DNA of 64,000 nucleotides, from assembly GCA_013433145.1 (NCBI GenBank), contig CM024170.1, positions 4,731,459-4,795,458 of the forward strand. Reading direction: 5' to 3'. The notes under the pieces were generated by a model. It did not search any database and was not told the origin of the DNA. It saw only the letters and a list, made by a program, of their open reading frames with translations. How positions within the stretch are numbered: position 1 is the first letter of the stretch; each line of letters begins with the position of its first letter. A program made the position numbers and the translations under genes. The DNA comes from Ascaris suum. Lineage: Eukaryota; Nematoda; Chromadorea; Rhabditida; Ascarididae. Positions 1-12,381 of this stretch are shown one piece after another.

Positions 1-456
1 ATGCTGCGATCGACTTTGTACCATCTGCCCTCACTTCCGAAACAGAGAATCACTTTCGAGTCGCTCGCTCTACCAGTCTCATCCACATCTGTCAATTTTC
101 TGCGTGGCAAAAACGTTTGTTATTAAGAAACCAACGAAATAGCTCCGCTCTTTTCATTGCAGCAGGGAAAATGATAAAGACACCATTGCAGCAGTCCGCT
201 CTCACTATTCTTTATAACTGCAATGCCATAATGTTGCAGATCACCATTGGTCCCTCCTTCAGCCATCAAAGAGCATCGACGCCTAGGATATTTACTAACA
301 GCCATAGAGAATCTGGCGAACGATGTTCGGTCATAACGCCAATGCAGTGGCATCAATTCGTAGGTCATGCCACTACCAAACTCCAGAATTCGTCGAGTGA
401 GCTTGAAGCAGTGATCGTTCTGATGTATTATGCGAACTGAGCGTGAGAAAAAAACC
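1..456. other. left-edge flank, no gene recognised
   Basis: Short open frames occur on both strands, but none has a recognisable motif or a convincing splice context. The right end of this stretch is the 3' flank of the minus-strand gene at 484-2832. Confidence 0.5.
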
Positions 457-462
457 TTTATT
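457..462 (-). terminator. poly(A) signal of the DM9-like gene
   Basis: AATAAA on the minus strand, 22 bases downstream of the TAG stop at 484-486. This implies a very short 3' UTR, which is usual for nematode genes. Confidence 0.6.
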
Positions 463-483
463 CATATTAACAGTGCAGAAACT

Positions 484-2832
484 CTAATCGATGGTGCATC
501 CAGGCTTTGCCTTTCTGCAGAGCACCATACACGAGTGGACTGCAGGCCCAACGAGTACCTTCTCGGTGCCACCGTATCCGATTGTGGCGCGCTCGTTTCT
601 GATATCAGCCTTAAAACACAAATGTAGCACTGGGGAATCTTCATTCAACTTGCTTGAAAACATGAAAACATCAGAGATGGCATCTTGCTGGTTGTTTGAA
701 AAAAGAACATCAGCGAGACTGCTGCAAAAAGTCACTGCGCACTATATCTGGCCTCAATAGCAAAACCTGGGTGCATTTTTCTCGGCTGTCAAGGCATTGA
801 ATTAGTCACATCATTCTTGCGATTTCATCATGCGAAACGACAAATCCACTTCAGCATATATCCGGCATCGTGTTCCCTGTTATTATATTGCGTTGATTAC
901 TTACAATCCAGATAAACCAACGGACGCGCTTCGCTGTACTGGCTACATTTCCTCATTACTGGGTGCTTTGCTTAGCGGAGAAAACAAGCACAGCCCTGAG
1001 ATTTCAAATAGTACCTTTCCGAGAATTTCCTTTCCGTCGACTATGAGGACAGCTGGTGAGATATTTCCTTTGTGGTGATCGACGTGCACCGGGATCCACT
1101 CCTTGGCACCAAACTGCGCCGCCTCGGGGAATGGCTTCCAGTCATAATCGAAACCTCGGATCGCCTCGGGCAGCTCATAAAGAATCTGTATCGAGCCAAT
1201 CTTTTGGCGGTATTCATGTCCACCCCATCCGAAGCATGCCGCTATCTTTCCTCCGTCGTTCCAAATGCGACCCATAACTGGCTCACCAGACTGGTACCAC
1301 AATGCCACGTATTGATCAGGATTCTCGCCTGGCAGGGTGTCCAGGGACCTTAAAGTGTTTGGTGTTTAGGTCACCAGCGAATTTAAGATTTAATCACCAC
1401 TTTCGCTGAACAAATCTGAGCTCTAACATTGGCTATGCTGGTATATTCTCCAGCGTACTTATTGGGCAAACACTTGATCCCGACTATTCAGAGGCTGAAT
1501 GCTGCAATACTGGCGCAAAGAATAACAGCATACCTTCCAAGCGCACGAACAGGTGTACCGCTGGTGGGCCACGGATCTCCACAGCGGAAATCGGCCCATT
1601 CGTTGAGCGTGACACGGACGATCGGCTTGGGCGGCTCACTTTTGCACTCCTCACATTCGCAGTAGGGTGGACCCCCTTTGAGCTCTCTCACAATTATCAA
1701 CATGTTGGCGAGCGCTGAGCCTGACACCTCGTCCACCTTGCCGTCGTGAGAGAAACGGGCTGAAAAAAAAAAGATGCGTTTATGCCTGAAAAAGGCATAG
1801 GGAAATGAATTTTGGAGGACTTCCGAACATTGACTGGAGTGTGTTTGATTGATTTTGAATGCACCAACCGATCTCAGTCTTATTGTCGACATAGCCGAGC
1901 AGAGCGCCTCCTGGTCTCTCGCTCCAGAGAATGGGGAACGAGTCTCCACATCGTAGCATTTCCGCACCCTTGTCCATCTTATCGAAACGGTCCGAATATT
2001 TGATCCAGTTATACCAGTACCCGAGCGACAAGTGGTTGCCCTTGTATTGAAGTACCTGCAAAGGTTTGATGCGGTTAAGAAACCACGAAGAGCTCTCACT
2101 TCATCCGCGGAGAAATCGCGAATTTCTACTCATTGCACGCTGGAACTTCATCGTTTTCCATTATCCACTGCGCGGTCGGCCGTAAGTAAGTTCCGACCAG
2201 AATTGTTGGCTTCGCCCAAGCTAGCCATACCTCGCAGCACCCTTGTCGGGACGAGGACGGCGGAATAAATCGGGATACGCATATGAAGAACAACGGTGAA
2301 CCGCCTCGTCAGCATCTGACGGGAAAGAGACGAGCCTAAGCCCTAACCTTCACGTGGCTGACATAAGGACCGTAGGAGACCATTCAAACGGGCATTGGGT
2401 CAGAGCAGGTGGAAGAGGTACGAAGAGACATTTATTCGTAACGAATGCTGTGTTGATTGAGATAAATAAATAAATAAGCACATTGCCACAACCTAGAGGC
2501 GATCAGGCATGCTAAACAAACCTGTGCGTTTTGGGAACATAGCTCGCAACTACTGAACTTTCCATCTTAGTAAAAATTATCTCAAGAGATGAACATGCCT
2601 GGATCTGGCCCCCGAGATCCTTGACTCCAGTCAGCTCGGATTTGTTGTAGGGGAAGGAGCACTCGATAACTCCTCCATTGTTCCAAGCGCGACCGTGCAT
2701 CGGTCTCCCGTTCTTGTACCACAGCGCTACATACATGTTCTGCTGCCCGAGTGCCTTGACCGGATTGTCCGGAAACGGAGAACCGATCGGTCCAAACGCC
2801 CACGTATCTTCCTTCGCTGGTGGGTTCGGCAT
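484..2832 (-). CDS. tandem two-domain DM9/DUF3421-like protein, 368 aa, five exons
   Basis: Exons on the minus strand: 2832-2599, 2055-1869, 1759-1534, 1348-1015 and 609-484. They total 1107 bases with all phases matching. The protein is two copies of one domain. Copy 1 (about residues 9-180) opens with W, G.P.P and VKALG, then [15 protein letters not shown] and WNNGG. Copy 2 (about residues 190-368) has W, G.PWP and VRALG, then [15 protein letters not shown] and WNDGG. Each copy continues through an IQ(V/I)L strand, a Tyr/Trp-rich segment and a C-terminal strand ending near a Cys. There is no signal peptide or membrane segment, so a cytosolic protein is likely. The pattern of 'G.P.hGR.W..GG' followed by a 'G.IQVL' strand recalls DM9/DUF3421 repeats, but that family call is from memory and tentative; no function is claimed. 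Intron 1 (2598-2056) appears to use a GC donor. The start at 2832 is the first ATG after a TATA box. Confidence 0.75.
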
Positions 2833-2881
2833 CCTTCGACTTAAGCAATAGACGAGAATGGTCTACAACTAGCAGCACTCC

Positions 2882-2888
2882 TTTTATA
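2882..2888 (-). promoter_or_regulatory. TATA box upstream of the DM9-like gene
   Basis: TATAAAA followed by GG on the minus strand, ending 50 bases before the ATG at 2832. Initiation about 30 bases downstream would leave a 5' leader of roughly 20 bases. Confidence 0.5.
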
Positions 2889-5800
2889 GTTTATTAGTAT
2901 GCAAATTTTGGCCACAAGTCTTTGCTTTTGTTTTTTTTTTGCAATCAGTTGCAAAAAAAATTTTCGCAGTTCTTATCCTTTTCCACTCCGCAGCCGAATA
3001 TGCAAACTTGATTCTCTGTTCCTATACAAATTCAACAATCGGGAAAATCTGTGGCAGGACAAGACACCCCACGACATATTGTAATTTCACAAATGGCCTT
3101 TTTGAAATACTCATTCCAACTTGCTGCGCGTTGTGTACTGATTTTCGATTAATAGACTCTATCGCTTGTTGGCAGTTGTGTTTGAATGGTTGTGAAGTGC
3201 GATAAGAGTTACTGCTTCGATTCGATTTACCGCACTCGCATCCACTCAACTTAGAGATGTGTATGAAAGAAACCGCTTTTATCACTGAAGATTTTGCAGT
3301 TCTTTTTCATGTATGGTTAGTATGCGCCCCACTGCCGGTGTATCACCGTTTCTGCGAACACAACTCAATGAAATGATTTTCGCATGCATTTGTTGTTTCT
3401 AACATTGATCAGCTTTAGCACAACAGCATCCCATCGAATTCTGAGGTCGTCTTCGAATGGATGATCTAAAATGCGGCACTCTTATGGGGATCAGTTACTG
3501 GAATATTCATTGAAAACGTAAAATAAGCGCTGCATTCCAAAATAAGATAAAGTAAGTTTCAGCTGAAGAGGAAGATGCAATTTCTTTGCTGCTCGATGAA
3601 AATGGTAGAGCCGGTCGTTTCCAAGTCTATCCAATTTATTGCTTCGTGTGAAGTGAGAAAGGGGACAAAATATTTCTGCCTGTCGAAGGATTTAGCAGAT
3701 TACTGCGCCATTTATGAGTATCCTACTATTTAATTCTAAGGACGGTGTTATACTACCAGGCTAAAATCTTTAATCTGAATTCATTGAAATATTGCAGGAT
3801 GAAGTTTAATTTGATTCTTTAAAAAGTTGTGTTCGGCTTTCCTAAACCTCGCTGTCAGAATTATTTCGATTTGACCTTCCCCCCACACTCGACTCAGGCA
3901 TCAGTTATAGCTGAGCAAAAATACTACAGCAGAAACAGTGATCCGCCCAGTTTCCAATTTTAGGTGATAACGAATCTAGGACCTGCCTCCCGCCGATGTC
4001 GTTGATGCGTAGTCCTCAGCTTTTAACCTGAGGCTGTCGTTTCGGCCCATGCACTCCTGCTGCTGTTACGTATTAAATAGCTGTTTACCGAAATTGTAGC
4101 TTTATGGAGTAATGGTCACATATGGAGTAACGTGCCGGAGGAACTGGCACGATTTGCGCTGTCTCACTTCACCATAAGGCTAAACGGCAATCTCAGTAAC
4201 CGAAAGTGATGATAAGATCTTCATCTGAACTCGCCGTCTTGCATGAAACATCAAGTAAAAACGAAAGGAGGGCATTATTCCTTTCAAATTATATTTCAGT
4301 AACCAGGATAACGCTTTCGAAATTGACCTGTCCCATTGTGAAAGCATGCTAATTTGCGAGCTTTGTTCTTGCGAAATGAAGAAAAAACAAAGTTTAAATC
4401 GATAAAAAAAAAAAAATCATTCTCGAGCATGAAAGTAAGCAATTTTTCATACTAGCGATTTTTGATACGCATATTTAGTTTCTCTTCTGTAGTGTGCTTT
4501 CTGTGAATTTTCCTTTTCTGAGTTTTACAATTTTGCAGTCAAAACAAATTCTCGATATGTGGTCGCCTCTCAGCCTTCTGCCTCCCTTTCGAAGCATGTC
4601 CTCGTTTCACTGCAATTGGCAACGGCGTCCCAAATTTAGTGTGTCCTGACGGATGCACTCGCTTCGATTCCATGTGCGCTCCCATATTCCCGTTTGGTTG
4701 TCAAGACGAGCATCAAGGATATAGAATTTGAGGAAGGATTTTGCCGGCGAAGCACCAGATCACTCCGCGAAGCTCTTGCTGGCCTTTCCTCATTACTGTT
4801 GAGCTTGTTGGAGGAATTCGCTGCGCTCTAAGGTCTTCTTCATAAGGAATATGACGAAGAAAATGCTCTTAGTTTTCGTGTCAAACACTTTAGTGGAAGA
4901 AGTTTTCAAGATATTTGAAGGCTGCCGACTGTTTATATAGAATTGTCAATATTTTTCAATGGCTGAGTTTTATGTAGTGATATCATCAGCATTATCCTAG
5001 GTCCACCAGTGGCTCGAGCTTTACGTTGAGCTCGATTAGGTATGGTCAATACCGTCTATGATAATGAGCCGTGGTCTCACTCTTTTCCAGGGACAACTTG
5101 GTAAAACCTCTTCGAATGCATATTAGACATGCCGTCAGTTGTTGAAAGCCTCTTAGAGTTGCACCGAGTTAACAGAAATACTCTTGGCATTCCTTTTGAG
5201 AATATGTTTTGCAGTGAGCAGCTTGATTACAAGCTTGGAAATAGTGCAGTGAGTGATAAAAATCGCCCATAGAGAAGCTATATAGATGGCAAATATTTGA
5301 TGCAATGAGAGAGAAAATTTTTTAATAAATTTTAAAGCAACGGCAGAGTGTTATTAAACAAGACCGGGCGTTTATCTTTTATCTGTTTTACGTCTTTTAT
5401 CTTCACTTTCTACAATCCACTACAAATTCAACATGGAAGAATAAGTATTAACTCAGCTGTTTTATGCCATTATGTACTATTTGAAGAAAAATCGGTTTCA
5501 AATTCGCAACTGAACTCATATTTCTAGATGACCTTTTTTAGTGACTGAAGTGAGTTCCTCCTCCGTCTCCCAGAATTTTTGCTACACCCGTTCACCGGGT
5601 GAAATAAAAAGAGGCCGCCAACTTAGTTCCACGTTAAGTTGCACGAGCATGAAAGAAAAAACGGAAGTGAAGCTATTCACTACCATAAATAGTAAGTTTT
5701 CACAATGAATGCAAGCTATACGTCCATAAAAAGCGAACGATAAGTTGTAAGGCAAAAATGGCACCGCCGGAAATGCAGCCGAAGCTCATTAATAAGAATC

Positions 5801-8800
5801 AACTTCGATTTGTTAGTAGCCGAAATTGGTTGGCACAATACCCTTCACTTGATTGCCTTTTTCTGAAGAAATGGGAGAAGAGGAGGGCGTAGGAGGGAAG
5901 GGGACGCCTAGTTAGACCGTTGAGGTGTGTAGACCCTGACACAGCCATCATTAATCAGTTTACAAGTAATCAATTTCTGTCGTTTGGGACGATCGTTGAG
6001 TTATTCGTAGCTCGTAGAAAAACGTTGTTTCTGACGTAAAATCTTGAAAACAACACCAGCAAAAATGTTTTGAAGCAGTGCAAGAAGTCTAGAATCTTAA
6101 AATTCTATGTCGAGATCAGCGTTCACAACGGTGTGATAAGATTAACTTGAGAATCAGAAGTTTCCAACAAATACGGATGCAACGTGAAAAGATTCGAAAG
6201 CAAGCGCACCGAAAGTTTTTGGAGAAAAAAACAACTGAAAGAAATTCCCATCCATCAGCTATTCATTCTTCTCGATGTTTCATGAGCTCTGAATGAGCAA
6301 AGCCAGTTGATTCCGACAATATTTCATGCCTCCTGCATCGATTTACTCAGAATACAACGCAAGGAGCTTTGAAGAGCGATTCTTGCTTCTCGGCAACCGA
6401 TTTTCCTTTTCCAATGTCAAGACCTTTGCAGTGCTATGAATAAAGAAGTGTCGAAGGTATTTTAACCTTCATTGTGCATCTCTTTCAAAATTGCTGTCAT
6501 TGAATCCTAGAGACGTTGACTGCTAAAATGATACAAAACGATCCCCCATTTGTCTGTCACCGAAAAAGTCAACCTATCGATTTTTGAAGAAAAAATAACG
6601 CAGATAGGGCGGTGTTCTATCGATTGGTCGTGATCTATATACACTATTCAACTCAATGGCATTTTGGACTTTCGGAAATAGTATGAGCCTTGGCTTAAGA
6701 AATTATCCTTGGCTTAAAAAAATGAGATTTTATTAGGATAGGATCAACAAGATGCAAATAGCAGGAGAAGCTCTAACAGCGCTTGGATCGTCTGCAAACT
6801 TTAATATCTAGTTTTTGAGCATGCTGACACCGAAATGACTCGTTGAAGTGTTTTATAGACTTTGAAGACGTAAGTGGGGTCGGCATTCTTGTATTCCCCA
6901 CGACTCCTCTCCCAATTCTCTCAGCGTTTCCTGTTCAAATAACTCTTTTTTCGAAGCATTCCACTCATCAAAAAAAAAATTCATCGTATTTCATTATGTA
7001 AGCCATATCGCATCTTACCATTTTTTCTCGTCGCTATCTGTTAATGCATTTTTTACCACCTTCAGCAGTTTTTTTCATGACTAAGAATATTTATCTCTAA
7101 CACAGTGTACCAGTGGCTGTTAATTACGTGAACAGAAATGATATTTTGTATTACGCTTACTCCACTATTTTCTGGTTTTTCTTCCTGTTCTCCTCACCTT
7201 CCTTGTGACTATTTCCTTGCAACTCACGTTTAAATTTTCCTCTCCCATTCTAGCCTCTATCATCGTAGTTTCAGCTTTGGTTCCAACTACATCACGCACT
7301 ATTTGTTTTCTCATCCTTTTCAATATGGGTCACCTGCACCAACTCGTGTTGTTTATTTGAGAATATAATTGCTTATATTCATTTATCCGGAGGAAGAAAA
7401 CGCAGCGAAGCACAAAATAGAACAGCAAAAAGAAGAAAAGGTAATTAGATGAGAAATAAAAGAAGATGAAATGTAGAAGAAGAGAGGAACAGAATGTACT
7501 AGTTATCTGATACGATATCACGACAACTGCGCCTTTATTAGGCGGTCAGTTCAGTTTAGAGTGTGGTCTTAGGTTCAAACTGCAACAGAGGAAACATTGT
7601 GTTAAATGCAGCGTTAGTGTGAGAAGAGCAATTGAAGCACTTGTCGCTTCCATTTCGCTGCCCATGAGAATGGTGTCTCCTAGCACCGGTGTAAGTTGCA
7701 TCTAAAATAAGCCCATACCTTAAAGCAATAACATCACCGTTGCACTTATCGTTAGGTTATGTCATACTATTTCTGAGCTATCGCAACGGACAATCGGCGT
7801 CCAAGGAGTACTTATTGGGGCGCAATTGTCACACAACTATTTGAGATAGTTCTCATAATTGGCATGGCATCATTCCTTGCCGATGCCTTCGGACTTCCAT
7901 TCAAGGAAAGACTAACTGAGTCCGCAATAGCTGTTTCAAAAAACAAACAGCTGAACAATTCAGTTGATGCTGACGAGTATTTGCATTCGCTAGAGATTTC
8001 CTGCAATGTGAGCGTGTTCTTATCAGGCCTACTTTGGATGTGCTCTCCGGTGTGTATCGGATCCGCCTGCATTATGGATGAACCTTCCGACACTAGCATC
8101 CGTATGACCAGAGTACAATACAATAAAACACTGAGCAACAGAACAAGTGAACGTTATGGGTCACTCACTCATTGATATTTATGTGGTATCGGAAGCCAAT
8201 ATGGATAGCATTAATAAGGTGAACAATGTCAACGAGAATGTATATGCGGTCGAACAATTAGCAGGCGGAAGTGTAGGATAGCACAATTCGATAACTTCTG
8301 TGCTTGTGTTCCAAAACATACGATGTCGATTTTGTTTGTATGAATGCGAATAATCGTTACATCCAATCGGTGGCTGAAAATATCAACGAACGAGGAAGAA
8401 AAATAAAGCATGAAAATATGCACAATATTTTATGACAATTATTGCAAAAATTGTCCCAAAAATGAGTTTTATTTGCACAATAAAATAACTCAGTAATTAT
8501 TATGCAGTTGGAATTAAATCCATGATATCCATAAATTCAATTTCGTAAAATCAAGCAGTAATGCAAACACGTTCTGTCATCTTTGTTTTAATTCGGTGTT
8601 TGGGTCCAACATTTCGTCGGTAGGTCTGCGAGATCAATTCCGGGAACCGAAAGAGGTTGAAGAATTCAAAAAAACTGTATTCAACAACTTAAAGCTTACT
8701 CTTAGCCGAGCAGTCCTTTCTTGGCTGTTATACGTAGTACTAAGAGGGCAATAGAGCGAGAGATATGCAGTACCACTGGACTAACAAATCGTGAATCAAT

Positions 8801-9609
8801 GCGCATATGCAAATGGGCTTGAGGGAAGCAACTTTCGCCTGATTACAATATCTGCTATATATAAACAAAAGCTCTGAACATTTTTAGCGCGTTAACAGTA
8901 GAAGTTAAGATAAACTGACAGTCACACCTCATTCAGCATAATGCGTATCTGCTCATGTTTTAAGCATGAAGTGTATAAGAGTTCTTCTTTGTTGGAAAAG
9001 AGTGAAAACTCGCCGTTAAACAAAATTATTTTCGGATTGGTCAGAAACGTTTTAAAAATATGATTGTATGGAAATAAGTAAAAAACAATCTCTCCAAAGC
9101 TTTTCGCTTATAATTTATGAAGAAAATTAGCGTTATTTATACGAGTGCGATGCAAGTGAACGTCGCCTGAAAAGCCAGCGGAGGGAAATTTTTGCGGTGT
9201 GCGCTTGGAAATAAGGCAATAACTGAATTTTTCAAAATGTTATTGCTACAGAAGTTATGGAAAAGGTGGACCCAATCATCGACCCTTGTTCTCGCTGAAT
9301 GTTAGAGAAAGGGTCGTGAAAAATCTGAGTTTTCCCAATGACGAATTGAATTTTTCCCGAAAATTGGAGGTAGAACCAGCAACGGAGGAGCACACTGTAT
9401 CACAGCGGCTCGAGCACATTCTGGTCTCAGTAAAATTTATGGGGTCTTCATCACCTCGCATTTGTGGCCATGGGTTTGCAAAGTTGCCCAATCCATGCAC
9501 GGGACTACTATTGTGCACTCCGGCAGTGATTCAAACAGGAGACTGAGCGGTTCAAAAAAAGACTGCAACGTTTAGTCATCTGCGTAATTATTGAGAAGTG
9601 TTGTCTTAC
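2889..9609. other. intergenic, mostly empty
   Basis: AT-rich sequence with many stops in all frames. The only exon-like element noted is an open frame at 7778-8175. A TATATATAAA-like sequence lies near 8856. The undetermined 3' part of the minus-strand ZP gene may extend into the right end. Confidence 0.4.
7778..8175 (+). other. possible exon of an unrecognised membrane protein
   Basis: Open for about 130 codons after a possible CTGAG acceptor at 7777. It has two hydrophobic stretches that could span a membrane: one around the fragment FEIVLIIGMASFLADAF and one around VSVFLSGLLWMC. A small exon-like piece upstream (about 7606-7689, acceptor ATGCAG, donor GTGTAA) would join in phase. I do not recognise the family. 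The minus strand is also open for 108 codons here, so chance is a real alternative. Confidence 0.2.
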
Positions 9610-12381
9610 GGTGATCAGTGGACAGTTTTCGTCGCACAGGTGGCACAGCCGAATATCGCAGCTAAGTCGAATGTACTCTACTCCGACCTGCCTGACAGCT
9701 AGCCAGCCCACCGAGCTCGCCCTCCGCATATCTCGGTCGTAGGTGGGAGAGCTAATCATCGCGGTTTCCGAAGAGCATCTAAATCAATAACTCATCTGTT
9801 TAACCGTTGAAAGCATAAATAAACCTATATGTATATTATCTAGTTCTAGTATTGCATTTGTTGTGCTTTTTGCCAACATGCAGGTGAAAAAAAATTATTC
9901 GCAGCGTTTATTGTTCGATAATTTGAAGATGGTCAACGTGCACCTTAGAATTTACTTTATAATTTGATGAGCTGAACAAAGCGTTCGAGAATTCTTCAGC
10001 TTTCTCAATTCGACTTGCAGAACTTGAAGTGATATTCCAAATTTTCAAACTACATTGGAATGAAATGGGAAAATCTCGTCTTTTTATTCGAGGCGTCAAC
10101 CTCAAATGCAATAATATACGGTGTCGAAATTTCTCGATTGCTTGGTGTTCAGCTATTGTGCGTTTTCGCAAGTTTCCAACAACGCATCGTGAGAGTGTCT
10201 GTTTGTGTGCATGCACACTCTTCTACGCCTTTTAGCCAGTTTAGACTCGGGAACCAACGAAGCTAGAGGTAAGAGATTTTGTTTGGGACGAGGCCGGATA
10301 GTCCTCGACAAAAAAATAGTTTCACACTGGCTTCTATATTATTCCATCAACTTTGAAATAGAGAAAATTCAAGAGGGGAAACAAGCCAGAAGGCTATATG
10401 GCTATAAAAATGGTTATGTGTCTACAAAATGAACTTCCGAGGGATCACGGCGCTCGTTCGGAACGGATGAGCGATCAAGGATACTGAAGATGGAGGCATT
10501 TTTGAAAAAAATTATGTGATTTCCGATTTAAACGACGCTTGGATGCAGATTTAGCGAGAGAGAGCTCTGATTTAGAACTTCGAACGTTAAAAAAGTCATG
10601 ACACAACAGTTACTCATGACCACTTTTTGGTTCCTGAGTCGGTCTCGTGAGTGGTTTATTCGGAGGCTTCTGCAGAAGCGGAAAGTTATAGTGATTGGAG
10701 AAGCTCTGCGAAGTGTGCGTATTGAAATATGTTGTTTTTATTACATTCTTGCGAAATCGCACTATCACCTCGTGATTTTCTGTGCGAGCTTGTATTCGCG
10801 GTTGTATGTGTGCGTGCGCCCGTGTGCATGTGTATGTGTATGTGTACGTGTGTCAGTTCTCCTCTCTATTCGGTTTGAATTCATGAATTACAAAAGCTAA
10901 GAAGCTACTATGTACGATCATACAACAAGATTGCTCTTTACTATTTATGCGCTGTTTCACTCCACGTGATCATTATCATTCTGCTGGTGCAGTTTAAAGT
11001 TGCCATGAAATCCACAAGGTGATTCTATGCAACTTTCTCGCTATTTTGATACAAAAATAAATCTTTAGTCGGTAAATTGTGCATCCGGTTGGTTGCGTGC
11101 AAAAAAAAACGTATGAGGTATCGTATATATTGTTGCAATCAAATACGTTCAAGGATTTTGAACATGCTAGATCCAGCTCTATTTGAATCCCATTGGCTCC
11201 CGCTTGACGCAATCACTTATCATAAATTTTCCATTGTACAGGGGTGTCATGTCCCACCACTTAAGGGAATAGGAAATGAATAAATGAGCTCACCCTTGAG
11301 GTGTCAGAAGATATACGGGATTGTGTTTACTACCTGCCCAACAATTTTCGACTCGCATTGCATGCTCTGCTGAAAGGAATTGGAAAGCGTTACAAAGAAA
11401 TAATAAACTCTATGAAATAAATCAAAAGGAATTATCAGATCAGATGCTGTGAAAAATCCTCTGAAAAAGATAAAATTAGAGAGGTGAAACAAGCTCCTGC
11501 AAGAAAATGCTTCGTTACTGATAAGGTAAATGATCGGCTTAATTTTGTGTATTTTCACTTCAATATGCTTTATTACTTGCATAGCGTAATATATCACGAC
11601 GCTGTCCTACTCGAGGTTAGTTTAATTTCCCCCACTAATTTTGAAAGTAATCTCAAAAAGATCCGCCGATGCATAGTCTTGAAGAAAGCGAATTAGCATC
11701 GCCTCTTTCGTCGAAATCTTGAAATAAGCTAATTTTTTAATGGCAAATATAGGGATAAATTCGTTTTCGGTTGCAACAAACGCCTCAAGTTATTTCAGAA
11801 ACCTTAGTAATAAATTAAACTTCACTATTTTAGTGGATCACTTGAAAGAAGTCAACTTTTCCGTGTAGTTTTTGGAAAGTTTAGGTCAACCTTTCGAAAG
11901 GAATCTCTCAAAATTTCACAAACATCAATAAAATCTGTGCACTTGATTTGGTGCACATTAAGTGGCCTCATCTTCTAGAATAATTCATGGCATTACTTTG
12001 TGCATTTGATATATGCAAGCGGTTGAAAACAGGATGAAATTACAACAGATGCGCAACTGCTGGCGCGCTTTCCTATCCGTCTTGTAACTTGCGTATGCAT
12101 AAATTATAAAAGCTAAGAGGAGAAACAAGCAATTGTGTTAAACGACATTAATACTAACGTATATAACAACTCCATAAAAAACATATGCGCGTATTCCATG
12201 CAATCGTTTCGGTGAGTGTAATTGCTGGATTGGTGCAATGCCCTCTATGTAGAGTGAATGTGCATTGTCGTTCAGGATTCGTCACGTTGATACCACCAAA
12301 GAAACGCATCTCCTCAAGTCGCACACGTACTTCACTTCGCACTAATTTGCTATATTCATCCATATCGGCGTCTGTCGTCTG
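9610..12381 (-). CDS. ZP-domain (cuticlin-like) protein, C-terminal ZP half, partial
   Basis: Four minus-strand exons join in phase: 12381-12159, 11369-11334 (36 bases), 11259-11217 (43 bases) and 9778-9610, giving 157 residues. They read in order like the ZP-C subdomain of nematode cuticlins. A CTFTLHRG strand leads to a W.C element (FLWSC), then HAMRVENCWA, then KIYDKCSSE, then TYDRDM..A and finally LSCDIRLCHLCDENC. The W.C, M.V.NC and C.I.LC positions are the usual ZP landmarks. Members are secreted or membrane-anchored apical matrix and cuticle proteins that polymerise through the ZP domain. The splice sites TTTTCAG (12382), TTTCAG (11370) and GTAAGA (9604-9609) are strong. The acceptor TTAAG at 11260 and the donors GTTAGT and GTGATT are weaker. 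The signal peptide, the ZP-N half and the tail after the last Cys were not found; a 46-base piece at 12476-12431 and an open stretch below 9562 are unproven candidates. Confidence 0.55.
10801..10853. repeat. GT-rich microsatellite
   Basis: An imperfect (TG)n tract with interspersed TGC and TAC units. It lies in the 1.4-kb intron between the last two assembled exons of the minus-strand ZP gene. Confidence 0.85.

Noticed and set aside
943..1308. 121-codon minus-strand frame as a stand-alone small gene
   Set aside because: It is exon 4 of the five-exon gene plus intron read-through; the upstream acceptor and the domain repeat show it continues from exon 3.
1488..2099. 203-codon minus-strand open frame, the longest in the window
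   Set aside because: It reads exon 2 of the DM9-like gene in the wrong frame, then intron 2, and only becomes correct in exon 3. The other exon 2 frame matches the second domain copy.
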